Assembly: GCA_008729055.1 (NCBI GenBank)
Contig: SDUX01000002.1
Coordinates: forward strand, 310,001-374,000
Length of the DNA stretch: 64,000 nucleotides
DNA from: Pyropia haitanensis
Lineage: Eukaryota > Rhodophyta > Bangiophyceae > Bangiales > Bangiaceae
Direction: 5' to 3'
The translations under genes and the position numbers were made by a program. The notes under the pieces are model-generated. The model was not told the origin of the DNA. It saw only the letters and a program-made list of their open reading frames with translations, and ran no database searches. Position 1 is the stretch's first letter. Each line of letters begins with the position of its first letter. This document shows, in pieces, positions 43,874 through 54,520 of this stretch.

Positions 43874-46291
43874 GCGCCCTGTTATGTGCAGGGGGGTCGG
43901 GAGGGGGGGGGTTGAAGATATTGGGTGAGAGCGCAGCGTCGTTGAGAGGAGAAGACCGGGGAGGAGGCATCGCTGATGCGGATAATTGGGGAGAGGTCAT
44001 GAGTGGTGAGGAGGTGCGTGGCAGTCTTGGACCCTCGACGACCATACGACGCGGCAACGGTTCCAACACAGCTCCTCACCTGAAACTTATCGCTGCGTTG
44101 CTGAGCGGTGTTGGCGGCACTGCCACGGCTTGTGCCACGCTCGCCCTCCTGGGGCACCGCTGTTGACGACCGGCACGCATGGGAACGGCAGAGCTCAAGA
44201 AGATTTCAATCTCGGCCACCCGCCGCCGCAGTGGACCAGGGGCGGTGGGGGAGCGGTCGTTCCCTGCTCGAGGGGATGCCTGCGGATAAGGGCAGGGGGG
44301 GGGAGAGCAGGATGCCGACCCCGCTCCCTGCTCTTCGTCTGGTCCCCGGCCCGCTCTTGGTCTGGTCTCCGTCCCTCGTCGTGGACGGCGTCCACCATCA
44401 CTGCCGCCGCACATGAGCCGCGCTCGGCCGCACCGCCGTCGTGGGCGTTGGCGGCAGCGACAGTGGTCGTGGTGGGCGGGCAGACGTGGGAGGAGCGCTC
44501 CCTCGGGCCGAGCCCAAGCCCCTCCCCAACGACGCCACGGCCCACCGCGCTGCCGGCTGCCGGCGCTGGCACGTCCGCCGTCGCGACCACGTCGCTGACT
44601 GCCACCGACGAGCCGCCGAGGCCGGCGGCCGCCGTCGTGGCCGCAGCACAAACACGGCGGTCCTCGTGAGCATCGGCAGCAGCGACCATGGTGGCGGTGA
44701 GCGGGCGGTTGGGAACGGAGCGCACTCCCCGCCTCGGCATCCGCTAGGGCCCGCCGGGAAGGAGGCGGGTGGCTGTATGCGGCGGCCGATGGGGGCGACC
44801 GGCACGCGAGCGCCGCTGTGCCGCCATGGTCAAGCGGCGGGACGGGGGAGAGAAATGGGGATGAGAGGGAGAGTGGGCGGGATGCCCCACGACCATGAGC
44901 AGACTACCCATACAAGACGGCGTGAGGACAACAGGCCAAGGATTCATCCTGGAGTGTGCACGTACTCTCCGTTCAGTCGTTAACCCAAACGCGACTGCGG
45001 TCCCAAAAGTACCCTCGCAAGTCGCTGCTTACCCCCTCCAAGTACAAGTGACGCGTCTACCCGTCCCGCCTGGATGTACGCTGGTCTCAACACGTCGTCA
45101 TGGCAGCGTTACCGGCACGTCCTCTCTCCGCAGCGAGATGTCCCTTGTTGCACCTTGCGGTACGGTAGGTTGCATAAAGACGGAGGGGGGGGGGGGGGGG
45201 GGGTGGTGCGACTCATGGGGCCAAATGATTTGATGCGCGCCCTCGCCGTGCAGGCGCCGCGGCGGAGGGCACGGGGGGGGGCCGGCCCGTTGGGGATGCT
45301 GCCCTTCTCCCACGCGAGGGGAGGGGTGGGGGCGTTGCTTTCTTCGCTTCCCGCCTCGGCAGCGGGCGGGGGACGGGTCCTGTCTTGACTCTACCACCCG
45401 GGATTGCGTGCCCCGCCCTGCCGGGCACTCGTTTCGACATGTTTCCTCTTTGGGGCGCCCGCGTGGCGGGCGGCGACCGCTTCCGCAGGGAGGGGAAAGG
45501 GAGAGGAGGTTTGAGCGTGACGGTCAGGGGGGGGGGAAGGGCGGGGGGTGGCGGTGGGGGGCGGGAGGCTTGGCCGGAGAGGCTATGTGGGGGGGGGGAA
45601 GGGGAGGGCGGCCAGGTCACACGCCCCTTGAGGGGGTTTGCGACGGCCGCACCTCCCCGACGACGGTCACGGTCGCTGTGCTTGCTGTTCTGGCACGTCC
45701 TCCCCCCCGTACGTCCTCTGGCTTTCCGTTGGTTCACCTCGCGGCTACCATACGGGTGGACTGGCAGCCCGGGCGGCCAGGCGGGCGGGGGAGGCAGGGC
45801 GGGCGGGCGGAGGGGTGAGTGGGTGGCCAGGTGGACGGGTGGGACGACGGGCTGGCTGGCGACCGGCTTCGCTCCCTGTCGTTGAGATCGAACCGCTCCG
45901 CAGTCGCGGGCGTCCTCGTGGTGCGGGCGGGCGGTGCGCGCGCGGCGTGGGAGTAAGCTGGCGGTGGCGGCTGCACAGCAGCCGTGTTTTCCACGCTTGG
46001 CAGCGGCACGTGGCCGGGTGGTGTTGACCAAACTGGTGCGCCGCAGCCCGCCGTCGGTCCGCCCCCTCTCCCTCCTGCGCCCTGCCCGACAGCAGCTGCG
46101 GTGGCCGCCGGTGGTGTGTGTGTTCGTGCTTTGTGGAGCCTTGGTGGCAGCGGCGGTGGCGGCGGTCGAGCTGCTTGCAAGCGGCTGGTGCGAGCGCGCC
46201 TTGGCTTGGTTGCTCGCCGTTGGCGGCAGTGGTACAGACGGGTGGGCGGGTGGGTGCGGCTGGGACCCCTGCCGACGGCCGGTCGGGCGGC
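43874..46291. other. Low-complexity intergenic region, no supportable gene
   Basis: About 2.4 kb with G tracts (45183-45202, 45527-45540) and Pro/Arg/Ala-rich ORFs on both strands. A minus ORF at 44195-44740 is Ala-rich with no domain and is not called. Confidence 0.4.
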
Positions 46292-47758
46292 ATGGATGGC
46301 GGCGCCAAGCCCGTACCCCGGAGTTCATTACCGACGGCGCCCAACCAGCTGTTCCGGCCCGACAGCATGGACGGGGGGGGCAGCGGCGGGAGCCACGGCA
46401 GCGGTGGGGGGTTTAGCTCGACCAGCTACCGGGGGCGCAACCATGATGAGCCCGCGACCATCACGCTGATCAAGTCCATCAAGGGGCTCGCGGACTTTGG
46501 GCTGGGCACCCTTGACTCGCTCGCCACCGAGCCGCTCCGCTCCCCGCGGTCACGCAACCGGACAACCGCTGAGGGCCAGCGCAAGGCGGTCATGCCCCTT
46601 GGAGCGCCCCCCCGCTTCCCGTGGATTGCCCGCCGCCGCGCCCGTGCCCGCCGGCGCGGCTCGGACACGCCCCCTCAAGGGGAGGCGCGCAGCAGAGGGG
46701 TCATCGAAGCGGACATCACGCCCATCCTTCACACCAACGCCTTTTCCTCTTTTGTTCACAAGGTCCGGGGGCTCCCCAACCGGTCGTCGAACAAGAAGGC
46801 CGCCGCAGCTGCGTCCAGGTCTACCTCTGCCGACGTGGACCCCTGGGCGGGCGCCGCGGCGGCGACGCGACCTGCCGAGACGGCCGTCATCCCGGCGGCC
46901 AGGGAACGCAAGGCCATCACGAACGGCGTGCCAAACCACGCGGCAGAAGCGGCACGGACGAGCGTGGACCGGCTTGACAAGCCGGCGGACGCGGGGGATG
47001 GCAGACGGGGCGGCTTTTGGCGAGAGTCGTCCCGGGACCGGCACCGGAGACCCGGTGCGACGGCGGAGGAGGGGTCTGGCGCCCTCGCGTCTGCGCTCGC
47101 CACCGCGTCCAATGGGCGGTTGACGGCTCTGATGAGTGAAGACGGGCCGGGGAACCACCGCTGGGGGTCCAGCTCCAACTTAACCGCGGAGATGGCGTCG
47201 GAGCGGTCGACGGCGGAAGGCAGCGAGCGGGGATTCCTTGGCAGGCTGTACAGCAAGCTCGGCGTCAGCCTGGACCGCACCCCAGATGGTGGCGGTTCGG
47301 ACGTGGAGCTGAGCGAGGACGAGCACGAATCGGATGACGACTCGGAAATGCAAGCGGGCAAGGCGGGCCCCGAGGGGGAGAGAATGGCCCGAGCGCGGCT
47401 GGGGCCAGCGCCGTCGCTCTATCATGTATGTCTTGTGTGTTCTTCTGGTGTGGGCGCCCTCTGCGCCGCTGGAGTGGTTCGTTGCACGGGCTGTGCCGCT
47501 CACCGGGCCGAGTGGGCATGCCATGCACACTCTGTACGTCTTTGTGTCTTTTCCTACCCGTGCCGACCGCTGACATTCGATATCATTGCTGCCGGGTCCG
47601 CACGAGTTCGCGTTTACTACCTCTTTGTGCTGTGTCTCCCCCTTGCCTCCCCACAGGACGACTTCATCTCCTTCCAGACCAAGGCAAGCAAGGCCGGCCC
47701 TGGTGCAGCGAAGAAGGCTTCAAAGGGTGGTGGACGCATCCTCCCCATTCGGCCATAG
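46292..47758 (+). CDS. Unidentified, largely disordered protein, two exons
   Basis: Exons 46292-47425 and 47657-47758 give 411 residues. The 231-bp intron has GTATGT and CCCCACAG ends in phase 0. It has no in-frame stop and its length is a multiple of three, so its retention would add 77 residues without a frame change. Visible features are a Gly/Ser N-terminus, a short conserved-looking helix ITLIKSIKGLADFGLGTLDS, Arg clusters (RRRARARRRG), a hydrophobic patch LHTNAFSSFVHKV, RGFLGRLYSKLGVSLDRTP, an acidic run ELSEDEHESDDDSE, and a final FISFQTKASKAG with a basic tail. No family is recognised. The acidic and basic patches suggest a nuclear or adaptor role, but nothing firmer can be said. Confidence 0.6.
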   Translation: MDGGAKPVPRSSLPTAPNQLFRPDSMDGGGSGGSHGSGGGFSSTSYRGRNHDEPATITLIKSIKGLADFGLGTLDSLATEPLRSPRSRNRTTAEGQRKAVMPLGAPPRFPWIARRRARARRRGSDTPPQGEARSRGVIEADITPILHTNAFSSFVHKVRGLPNRSSNKKAAAAASRSTSADVDPWAGAAAATRPAETAVIPAARERKAITNGVPNHAAEAARTSVDRLDKPADAGDGRRGGFWRESSRDRHRRPGATAEEGSGALASALATASNGRLTALMSEDGPGNHRWGSSSNLTAEMASERSTAEGSERGFLGRLYSKLGVSLDRTPDGGGSDVELSEDEHESDDDSEMQAGKAGPEGERMARARLGPAPSLYHVCLVCSSGVGALCAAGVVRCTGCAAHRAEWACHAHSVRLCVFSYPCRPLTFDIIAAGSARVRVYYLFVLCLPLASPQDDFISFQTKASKAGPGAAKKASKGGGRILPIRP

Positions 47759-48911
47759 GTCTCCATGTGCACTTGCGACTTGGGTACGACAATGATGAGG
47801 TGGGGGCGTTCTATACTAAACAGGGCATTGCAGGAGAACTTCCGTCTGCAGCTGTCGCGTGTGGCGGCATGCGGAGCATGTGCCCGTACCCGGACAGTAG
47901 AAAAAAAAACAGACGCGCGGCCTCCCCCAACTGCAGGCAAAATGTGCAAAATGCACAAATCCTGCGCTGGCGCTGTCAATATTTGTCAACTTAAGGCAAC
48001 AGCATGTGCAATCAGTAGCTCTCGACGCGGCGGATTTGGTGGCGGTGTCCGTCTAAACATATTCAGGGTGGCGAATAATGAGGTTTCAAAAGTAGTACTC
48101 CATACTTCATGAATCAGCTTGAGTGGTACTTGAACTCTGAACTTGCAACTGAGGGACCAACGCCGCCACGTGGCCGTCCCGCCCCCACTCTTTGGCGCCG
48201 ACACTGCTCGTCCACCGCCACGTCCGCCGCCTCCTCAGTCATCAACCCCCTTTGCTTGCATCCTTCAACCCGTCCGACCCCTCCCCCACCGGTGCCCACG
48301 CCCTCCTCCCCCCGAGGACGCACCTCCCCCACCGATGCAGTCGACGCACATCCCGTCTTCTGTCTGCGGAACCCCCGTGACGTCTGGGCCGCCGCGTCGG
48401 GCCACGCGTGGCGCCCCCCCCCCCCCCCCCAATCACACCAGGAACTCACCCGACGGTGGCATGACTGCCCATCCGCCCCCGTCCTCGTGCCCGCCCAGCT
48501 CCCCAGGGCCAAAGTCTCTGATGAGGGCGGTGAGACCCGCCCCGTGGGTGGTAGCGTTGGGTGCCGCCTGTGACCACTTTGTAGCGTGGGCGGGTTGGTG
48601 TGTGCCGCTGCGCGCGCCGGCCGTGGCGAGCACATGAGTGCCTACCGACGGCGGTGTCGGTGGGTCGGCCGACGGTGAGCGACGGTGAGTGACGGGGGGC
48701 GGGCCGTTCCTCCCACGTCCTGTGTCTCGGCGCTCGGTTGCCCTTCCCGCCGTTCTGCTCGCCGTCATTGGGTGGACACCTGTGACACTGCGCCTGTCCT
48801 TGCACCGCGGCGCACATCTTCTCCTCCACCGAGGCTCACGACGGTGCCGCTTCGGGGCGCTCCGACGCTCCTCCGCCTCCTACCTCCCTGTCTCTTCCAC
48901 CCCCCATCTCC
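47759..48911. other. Intergenic, no gene seen
   Basis: 3' flank of the preceding gene, an AT-richer stretch (47890-48110), then Pro/Thr-rich sequence leading to the next promoter. No TATA box noticed. Confidence 0.45.
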
Positions 48912-50414
48912 ATGATGGGCGACGACGTGGCTGGGCGCTCCTCGCCGGGGTTTCCCCTTAGTGGCGGCAGCGGCGGCGGGGACGGCGGCGACAGTGGCCA
49001 CGACGGCGACGATGACGCGACGGCGGGAAGCAGTGACGGAATCACGGTCAGCGCGTGCAGCAGCAGCATCAGCGTGCTGCTCTTCCCCACGGCGGCCCCG
49101 GCGGGGGCCGTGTCGGCCGACGCGCTGAGGGGGGTGCGGGACGACGGCGCACGGCCGCCCCCCGAGCCGACCACCAGCCCCGGGTTGGCAGCGGCGGCAG
49201 CCGCCGCCTGCAGGGGTTGCTTGCCGCCGCTGCCCACGGCGGGCGGGCACTCCCTTCCGCCGCGACGGGCGGCCCGCCCCGCGGCCATTCCACTGGGACT
49301 GGTGGCAGAAGAGCCCCCCGCGCCGCCGTTGGGCCGCCGCCGCGGCGGCGATGGCAGCCGCGGTCGGCCGCCGCCTCCCGTGACGCCGCAGCTCACCTAC
49401 ACGCCCCCCCTGGGTTTTGGGGCTGGAGTGGCATGCGGACGCCCCGGGTCGGGCGCGGTAGCTAGCAGCGGCGGCCGGGGTGGTTGCGGCGGCTGCAGCG
49501 GCGGTGACGGTGTCGACGGGCCACCCGTGCCGCCCATCCCGCAGATTCTGTCGGACAGTGGCAGCGGCAGCGGTGGCAGCAGCCTCCGGGCAGTCGAGAC
49601 GATTGATCTGGCGTCCACCCCTCGCCGACTGGCCACCCACCGTGCGTGGCTGGACTTTACGGCCGGCGGGGGCGGCGGCAAGGGCAACGCCGCCGGCTGG
49701 AGGGGCGTTGCGTCTGGCAACGACGGGGGGGGTTCAGCGCCGCGGCGCTGCTGCCCAGACGCTGTCCTGGGTGTGCGTGTGGGCCTGGCCGTTGCTGCCG
49801 CGGCGCTGGCGGCCGTCGCCGCCGCGTTTGGCGGCAGAGGCATCGGCCGCGGCGACGGCGGCAGCGGGTTGCTGGTGTCCCTCCTCCGCCACGCTGCCAC
49901 CGTCCACGCCATTGGGGCGGCGTCGTCGCTGGCGGCGGAGGCGGCGAGGGTGGCAGTGCGGCGGCGGGCGGTCGCGGCGGCCACGGCTGCGGTCGCCAAA
50001 CCGGGTGGCCCACGGCTGGGTGGGGACGCGCCGCCGCCGGGCGGCGGCGACGTCGGTGCGCGGGCCGTGGCCCGGTGGGTGGCGGCGGTGGGCGCGCAGG
50101 TGGGGGCCACGCACGGCGTGTGGGGCGCGGTCGTCGCGGCCGTCGCGGCCGTCGCGGCCGCCGTCGCGTCGCCGGCCGCGGCGGCTGCCGCCGCCGCGCG
50201 TGGCCCGAGCTGGCCGCTGACCGCCGCGGCGGTCGCCGGCGGCGGCGTCGCGGCCGCCGCGGTGGTGGTGGCCGCGGCGCCCCGGCGGGGCGCGCCGCCG
50301 CCCGCCCCGCGGTGCACCGTCGGCGGCGCGGCGGCGGGGGCGGCGGTGCTCGGCACGTACCTCCTCGGCGTGGCGCTCGTGCGCGGCGGCGGCGGCGGCA
50401 GCACCACGCCCGCC

Positions 50415-50453
<39 letters not shown>

Positions 50454-50849
50454 CGGCGTGGCGACTCCCCCGGTGGCGGCCGCGCCGCGGTGGTGGCGGC
50501 GGCCGCAGCAGCAGCGGCCGCCGCCGCGGCCGCACGCGTCCGCGGGGCGGCCACGTGGGCGCGCGCCACGACCGCGGTGGGGGGGGCGCCGGCCGCGCCG
50601 CCGCGGTGGGTGGCCGCCGCGGTCGTCGTCGTCGCCTACGCCCTCGCCGCGGCGGCGGTGGGGGGGGTGGAGCAGGCGGCGGCCGCCGCGTGGGCGGCCC
50701 GTGCTCGCCGGCGAGGGGAAGGGGCACGCGCCACCGCCGAGGGCGGGCGCGCTGGCGCGGGCGCGGACGCCGCTGTGGGCGCTGCGGTGCCAGCCAAGAC
50801 GGTGTTTTGGGCGACCGAACAGCATGGGTGCGGGGGGCGCGTTGCCTGA
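48912..50849 (+). CDS. Ala-rich multi-pass membrane protein, unknown function
   Basis: A 645-residue single-exon frame starting MMGDD. The first 270 residues are Gly/Ser/Pro-rich and partly acidic, with a few ordered-looking bits (QLTYTPPLGFGAG, RAVETIDLASTPRRLATHRA). From about residue 290 there are roughly six to eight hydrophobic, extremely Ala/Val-rich segments (for example VRVGLAVAAAALAAVAAAF and WVAAAVVVVAYALAAAAV) separated by Arg- or Gly-rich loops, consistent with a polytopic membrane protein. No family could be recognised, and high GC alone inflates Ala/Gly/Arg content. The acidic N-terminus and regular hydrophobic spacing argue for a real gene. The C-terminus at 50849 is uncertain if homopolymer indels occur here. 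Confidence 0.5.
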
Positions 50850-51373
50850 ACAGGCCGGCTGAGGGGGGGGGGGAAGTGCTGGGGGGTGGGGAGTCGCCTG
50901 GGGGGGTGCGGGGTTGTGGGGGATTACGGGCAGTGGCTGTGCCGCCTCGAGCGCGCCGGCGGCGGCCGCCGCTCGGGCGGCCGCCGCGGCGGCCGCATCG
51001 ACAGGACCGCAAGGTGGCGTCGGCGGCGGCGGCGGCCGCTGAGCAGCGCGCAAAGGAGCGCGGGCCGTGGGCGGAGGGGTGCGCGCGGCGGTGGCGGCCT
51101 GCCCCTCTCCCTCTACCGCCTCGGGGGGGCCCCGTCGGGGACAGGCGGCTACGGTGGGGTGTGGCCGCCGCGTCCGCCGGCGGCGACGGCGTGTGCGGTG
51201 TGGCGGCTGCCGCGTTTTGGCATTGTGCTTGGATCCTTTTTTTTTTTTTTGCGCGCCTGCCGGCCGCGGCGCGGCCGCCGCCACCACCCACACCCCGTCC
51301 GCCGTGGCCACGGCACGTCGCGACGCGGCGGCGCGCGGGAGTGGGGCCGCCCCCTGCGCGGGGAACGCCCGCT

Positions 51374-51395
51374 CCCCCCCCCCCCCCCCCCCCCC
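51374..51395. repeat. C22 homopolymer
   Basis: An uninterrupted run of about 22 C in the ultra-GC-rich tract. Its length is unreliable by any sequencing method. Confidence 0.8.
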
Positions 51396-52437
51396 ATCGG
51401 CCCGCCCGTGTAGACGCGCGCGTAGGGCGGGCGCCGCCAGCGGGGAGCGGGGCGCTCCCGACGCGCCGACGCGGCCGCGCGGGCGGGCGGCCGCCGCGCC
51501 GCCGCGCGGCGGCGCCGCGTCGGCTCGACGGCGGCGGCGGCGGCGGCCGTGGCGCCGCCCGGCCGCCACGTGACGCGCCGCCGCGGCGGCGGCGCGGCGG
51601 CGGCGGCGGCCGCGGCTCGGCGTGCGCGCGGCGGCACCCGCGGCGGGGCGTGTCCCCCGCCCGCGCCGCGCCGGTGCGCCGCCGCCGCGGCGGGCATTTG
51701 GCCGCCGCCGCCGCGCGCCGCGTCGCGCCAGCGTGCTCGCCCCGCCACCGCCGCCGCCGCCGCCGCCGCCGTCCGTGTGGCGTGGCAGCCGCCGCCCCGA
51801 CGGGCGGTGCCCCGGCCGACGCGGCGGGCGCGGCGTCGGGGGGGGGGAGGGCCGGCTGTGACCGCGCCGCGTTGCGTGGGCGCGCGTCGCGGGAGCGGCC
51901 GCCAGACACGGCCACGCGCCTCGGCCCTGGATCCGACGGGCGGTGCCCCTGGGCCGCCGCCCGCCCATCCAGATCGGCGGCGGCGTGCCCATCCAGATCG
52001 CGGCTGCCGCGGCCGGCCGTTGGCCAAACGCCCCCCCCCCCCCCCCGCGCCCCCCCGCACGACGGTGCCAAAGCGCAGCCGCCGTCACCACAGCGGTGGC
52101 GGCGGCCACGCGCCCCCCCACCGGCAGCCGTCGTGGCGGCCGCTCCCCCCCCCCCCCCTCCCCCCGCTGGCAGGGGCGTGCCCCCCTCGGCCGGCCGCGC
52201 CGCCACCCCCGCCCGCCCGCGACGCGGCGTGGCCGCGGCCGCCGCGGCGGCCGCCACCCGCCGCGTCCCCGCGGCGCGGGTGTCGGCCTGGCAGGGCGCT
52301 CCAGGGGGGGGCGCCCACCCCGCCGCCGCCGCCGCCGCCGCCCCCGCGCGGCCGCCGCACGTGCGCCGCGGCCGGTGGCGGCGCGCCGCGGCGGCGGCCG
52401 CGGCACGCGCGCGCCAGACGCACGGCGCGGCGGTCGT

Positions 52438-52461
52438 CCCCCCCCCCCCCCCCCCCCCCCC
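52438..52461. repeat. C24 homopolymer
   Basis: An uninterrupted run of about 24 C in the ultra-GC-rich tract. Confidence 0.8.
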
Positions 52462-53218
52462 ACCTCGTTCCTTTTTGGCGTCCGCCCGATAGAGGCCGCC
52501 GCGGGTGCCGACACCCGTGCTACTACTACCCCACGGGGCGGGCGGGTGCGCGCGGTGGCCGCCGCCCCCCACCGCGCGCGTGCGTGGCCGGCCGCCGCCC
52601 CGCCGCGCCGCGGCCGGGGGGGGGGGTCCGCGGCCGACGGTCCGCCCGCCGGCGCTCCCCCCGCCGCGCCGGCCGGATCTGCCCGTCGGCGGCGGCGTCG
52701 GGACGCGCGGTGTGTCGCTGCGGGGGGGCGGGGGGGGGGGGGGGCGGTGGTGTGGCTGCCGGGGGGGGACACGCCCGGCGGCAACGCCGCCACACGCCGC
52801 CCCGCCGCGGCGGCGGCGCGGTCACCGCGGCACTGCCGGCGGCGGCCGCCCGCGACGGCGCCGTGCGTGTCGCCACACGCCGCGGCCACCGCGGCCGGCG
52901 CCACCGGGAGCGGCCGGCGGCCGCGAGCGCGTGCCGCACGCCCCCCCCCCCCCCCGATTCCCCTCGCTCCCCCCCCCACTGCGGCCGTTTCCCCCAAAAC
53001 CTCCGCCGCGTCCGCGGCTGCCGCCGCCGCCGCCGCCGCCGCCGCGCCCGCCGCGGCGCACGCGGTCGCTACCCGCCGCGGCCACACCCCCCCCACCCGC
53101 CGCTCCCCCCCCCTTCCGCCGCTGCCGCCGCCCCCGACGCGGCGTGCCGCCAAAACGTGCGCCGCGACCCGTCGCGGCACGAGGCGGGCGCACCCGCCGC
53201 GGCACGCCGCACCCGCCG

Positions 53219-53260
<42 letters not shown>

Positions 53261-53308
53261 CGCCGCCCGCCGGCGGGCCCCGCCGCTCACGCACCAGCGT
53301 CGCGGCAT

Positions 53309-53337
53309 CCCCCCCCCCCCCCCCCCCCCCCCCCCCC
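53309..53337. repeat. C29 homopolymer
   Basis: The longest C run in the window, about 29 bases, closely followed by a further C8 (53339-53346) after one G. Confidence 0.8.
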
Positions 53338-54143
53338 GCCCCCCCCACGCGTGCGTGCGCACGGGCGCGTCCCGGACGGCGGCCGGCGGCGGGCCTCCCC
53401 CCCCCCCCCCCCCTCCGTCCGCGCGGCGGTGCGCCCCCTCTGCTCCGCGTCGGAGCGCCCGCCACGGCGCACGACGTGCCGCGGCGTGGCGGTGAGAGGG
53501 GTGTGGGAGGGCGGGTGGGGGAGGGCGAGCGGAAACGGCCGCCGCGTGTCGACCGCCGCCGCCCGCGTGGCCGCGCGTTGGGGGGGGGGCGCCGCGGTGC
53601 GGGATGCGCGGCGGAGGGACGGGCGGGCGGGTGGGGCGACGCGCCGCGGGCGGCGGCGGCGTGGCACCCGCGGCGGCCACGCGCGGGGTGGTTGGGTGCG
53701 CGCCGGGGGCGGGGCGACGCGGCCGCCCGCCGCGGCGGCCGCCGCGGCGTGTCCCTCTCCCTCCCCCTAGCGGGTGCCCCGGCCGGCCGCCTCCCAGACC
53801 GGCAGCCTGGCACGCCGGTGGAGGGCGGCGGCCGCGGCGCGGCGGCCGCCGCGGCGGCCGCGTCGGCGTGGCCGCCGCCGCCCCGGCGGGCGCGCCCGCC
53901 TGCCGCGGGCGGCGGTGCATCCCCCACCGCCGGCCGCGCTGCGTTCCCACGCGGGCAGAGACCCCTCTGCCGCCGCGGCGTGCGCGCACGTTGCGGCCGT
54001 GCCGCGGCTGGGGGTGTGGCGGTGTGGCGGTGCGGTGGCAGGGGGGGGGGGTGGTGTGGCGGTGTGGCGGTGGGGTGGCAGGGGGGGGGTGGGGGGGGGG
54101 GGGGTGCCAGCCTTGCCGCCTTTGGCCAAGCGCGTGGCGGTGC

Positions 54144-54144
<1 letters not shown>

Positions 54145-54192
<48 letters not shown>
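54145..54192. repeat. GGC trinucleotide microsatellite
   Basis: About 16 tandem GGC units, roughly 140 bases upstream of the subtilase TATA box. Confidence 0.8.
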
Positions 54193-54328
54193 CCGCGGGA
54201 CGGCCGGGCGGGGGGGGGGGGAGGATGGGGCTGGGGCAGCGCGTGGCGCCCGCGGCGGTGGCGACGGCCGCCGCCGCGGCGGGGGTGGGGTGGCCGGCCG
54301 CACCCGCCGCGGCGGCGGCAGCGGCGGC

Positions 54329-54335
54329 TATATAA
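54329..54335 (+). promoter_or_regulatory. TATA box of the subtilase gene
   Basis: TATATAA followed by GGGGG stands out in almost pure G/C DNA and lies 186 bases upstream of the subtilase ATG, leaving room for a transcription start near 54360 and a 160-base 5' UTR. Confidence 0.6.
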
Positions 54336-54520
54336 GGGGGCCGCCGCGGCCGAGAACCCGGGCACCCCCCTCCTCCTCATCAGCCCACAGCCCACCAGCA
54401 GCGGCCCGCCTTCCGCTCCCGTCCGACTCAAGCCCAAGGCCACCCACCCCCGTCGGCGCTGCCCGCCTTGCTCCTCTCCCTCTCGCCACCCCCCCCCCCC
54501 CCCGCGCCATCCTTCTCACC

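Larger units (their letters stand above)
50850..54320. other. Ultra-GC-rich low-complexity tract
   Basis: About 3.5 kb made almost entirely of G and C, with several very long C runs and GGC/CCG repeats. Every frame stays open for long stretches for lack of T and A, producing giant meaningless ORFs on both strands. I see no domain in any frame. A gene broken by homopolymer errors cannot be excluded. Confidence 0.5.

Noticed and set aside
49734..54443. Giant minus-strand ORF (about 1570 codons), with overlapping giant plus-strand ORFs
   Set aside because: Composed almost only of Ala, Gly, Pro and Arg and open because the DNA lacks A and T. No domain is visible in any frame, and it runs antisense through better-supported genes.
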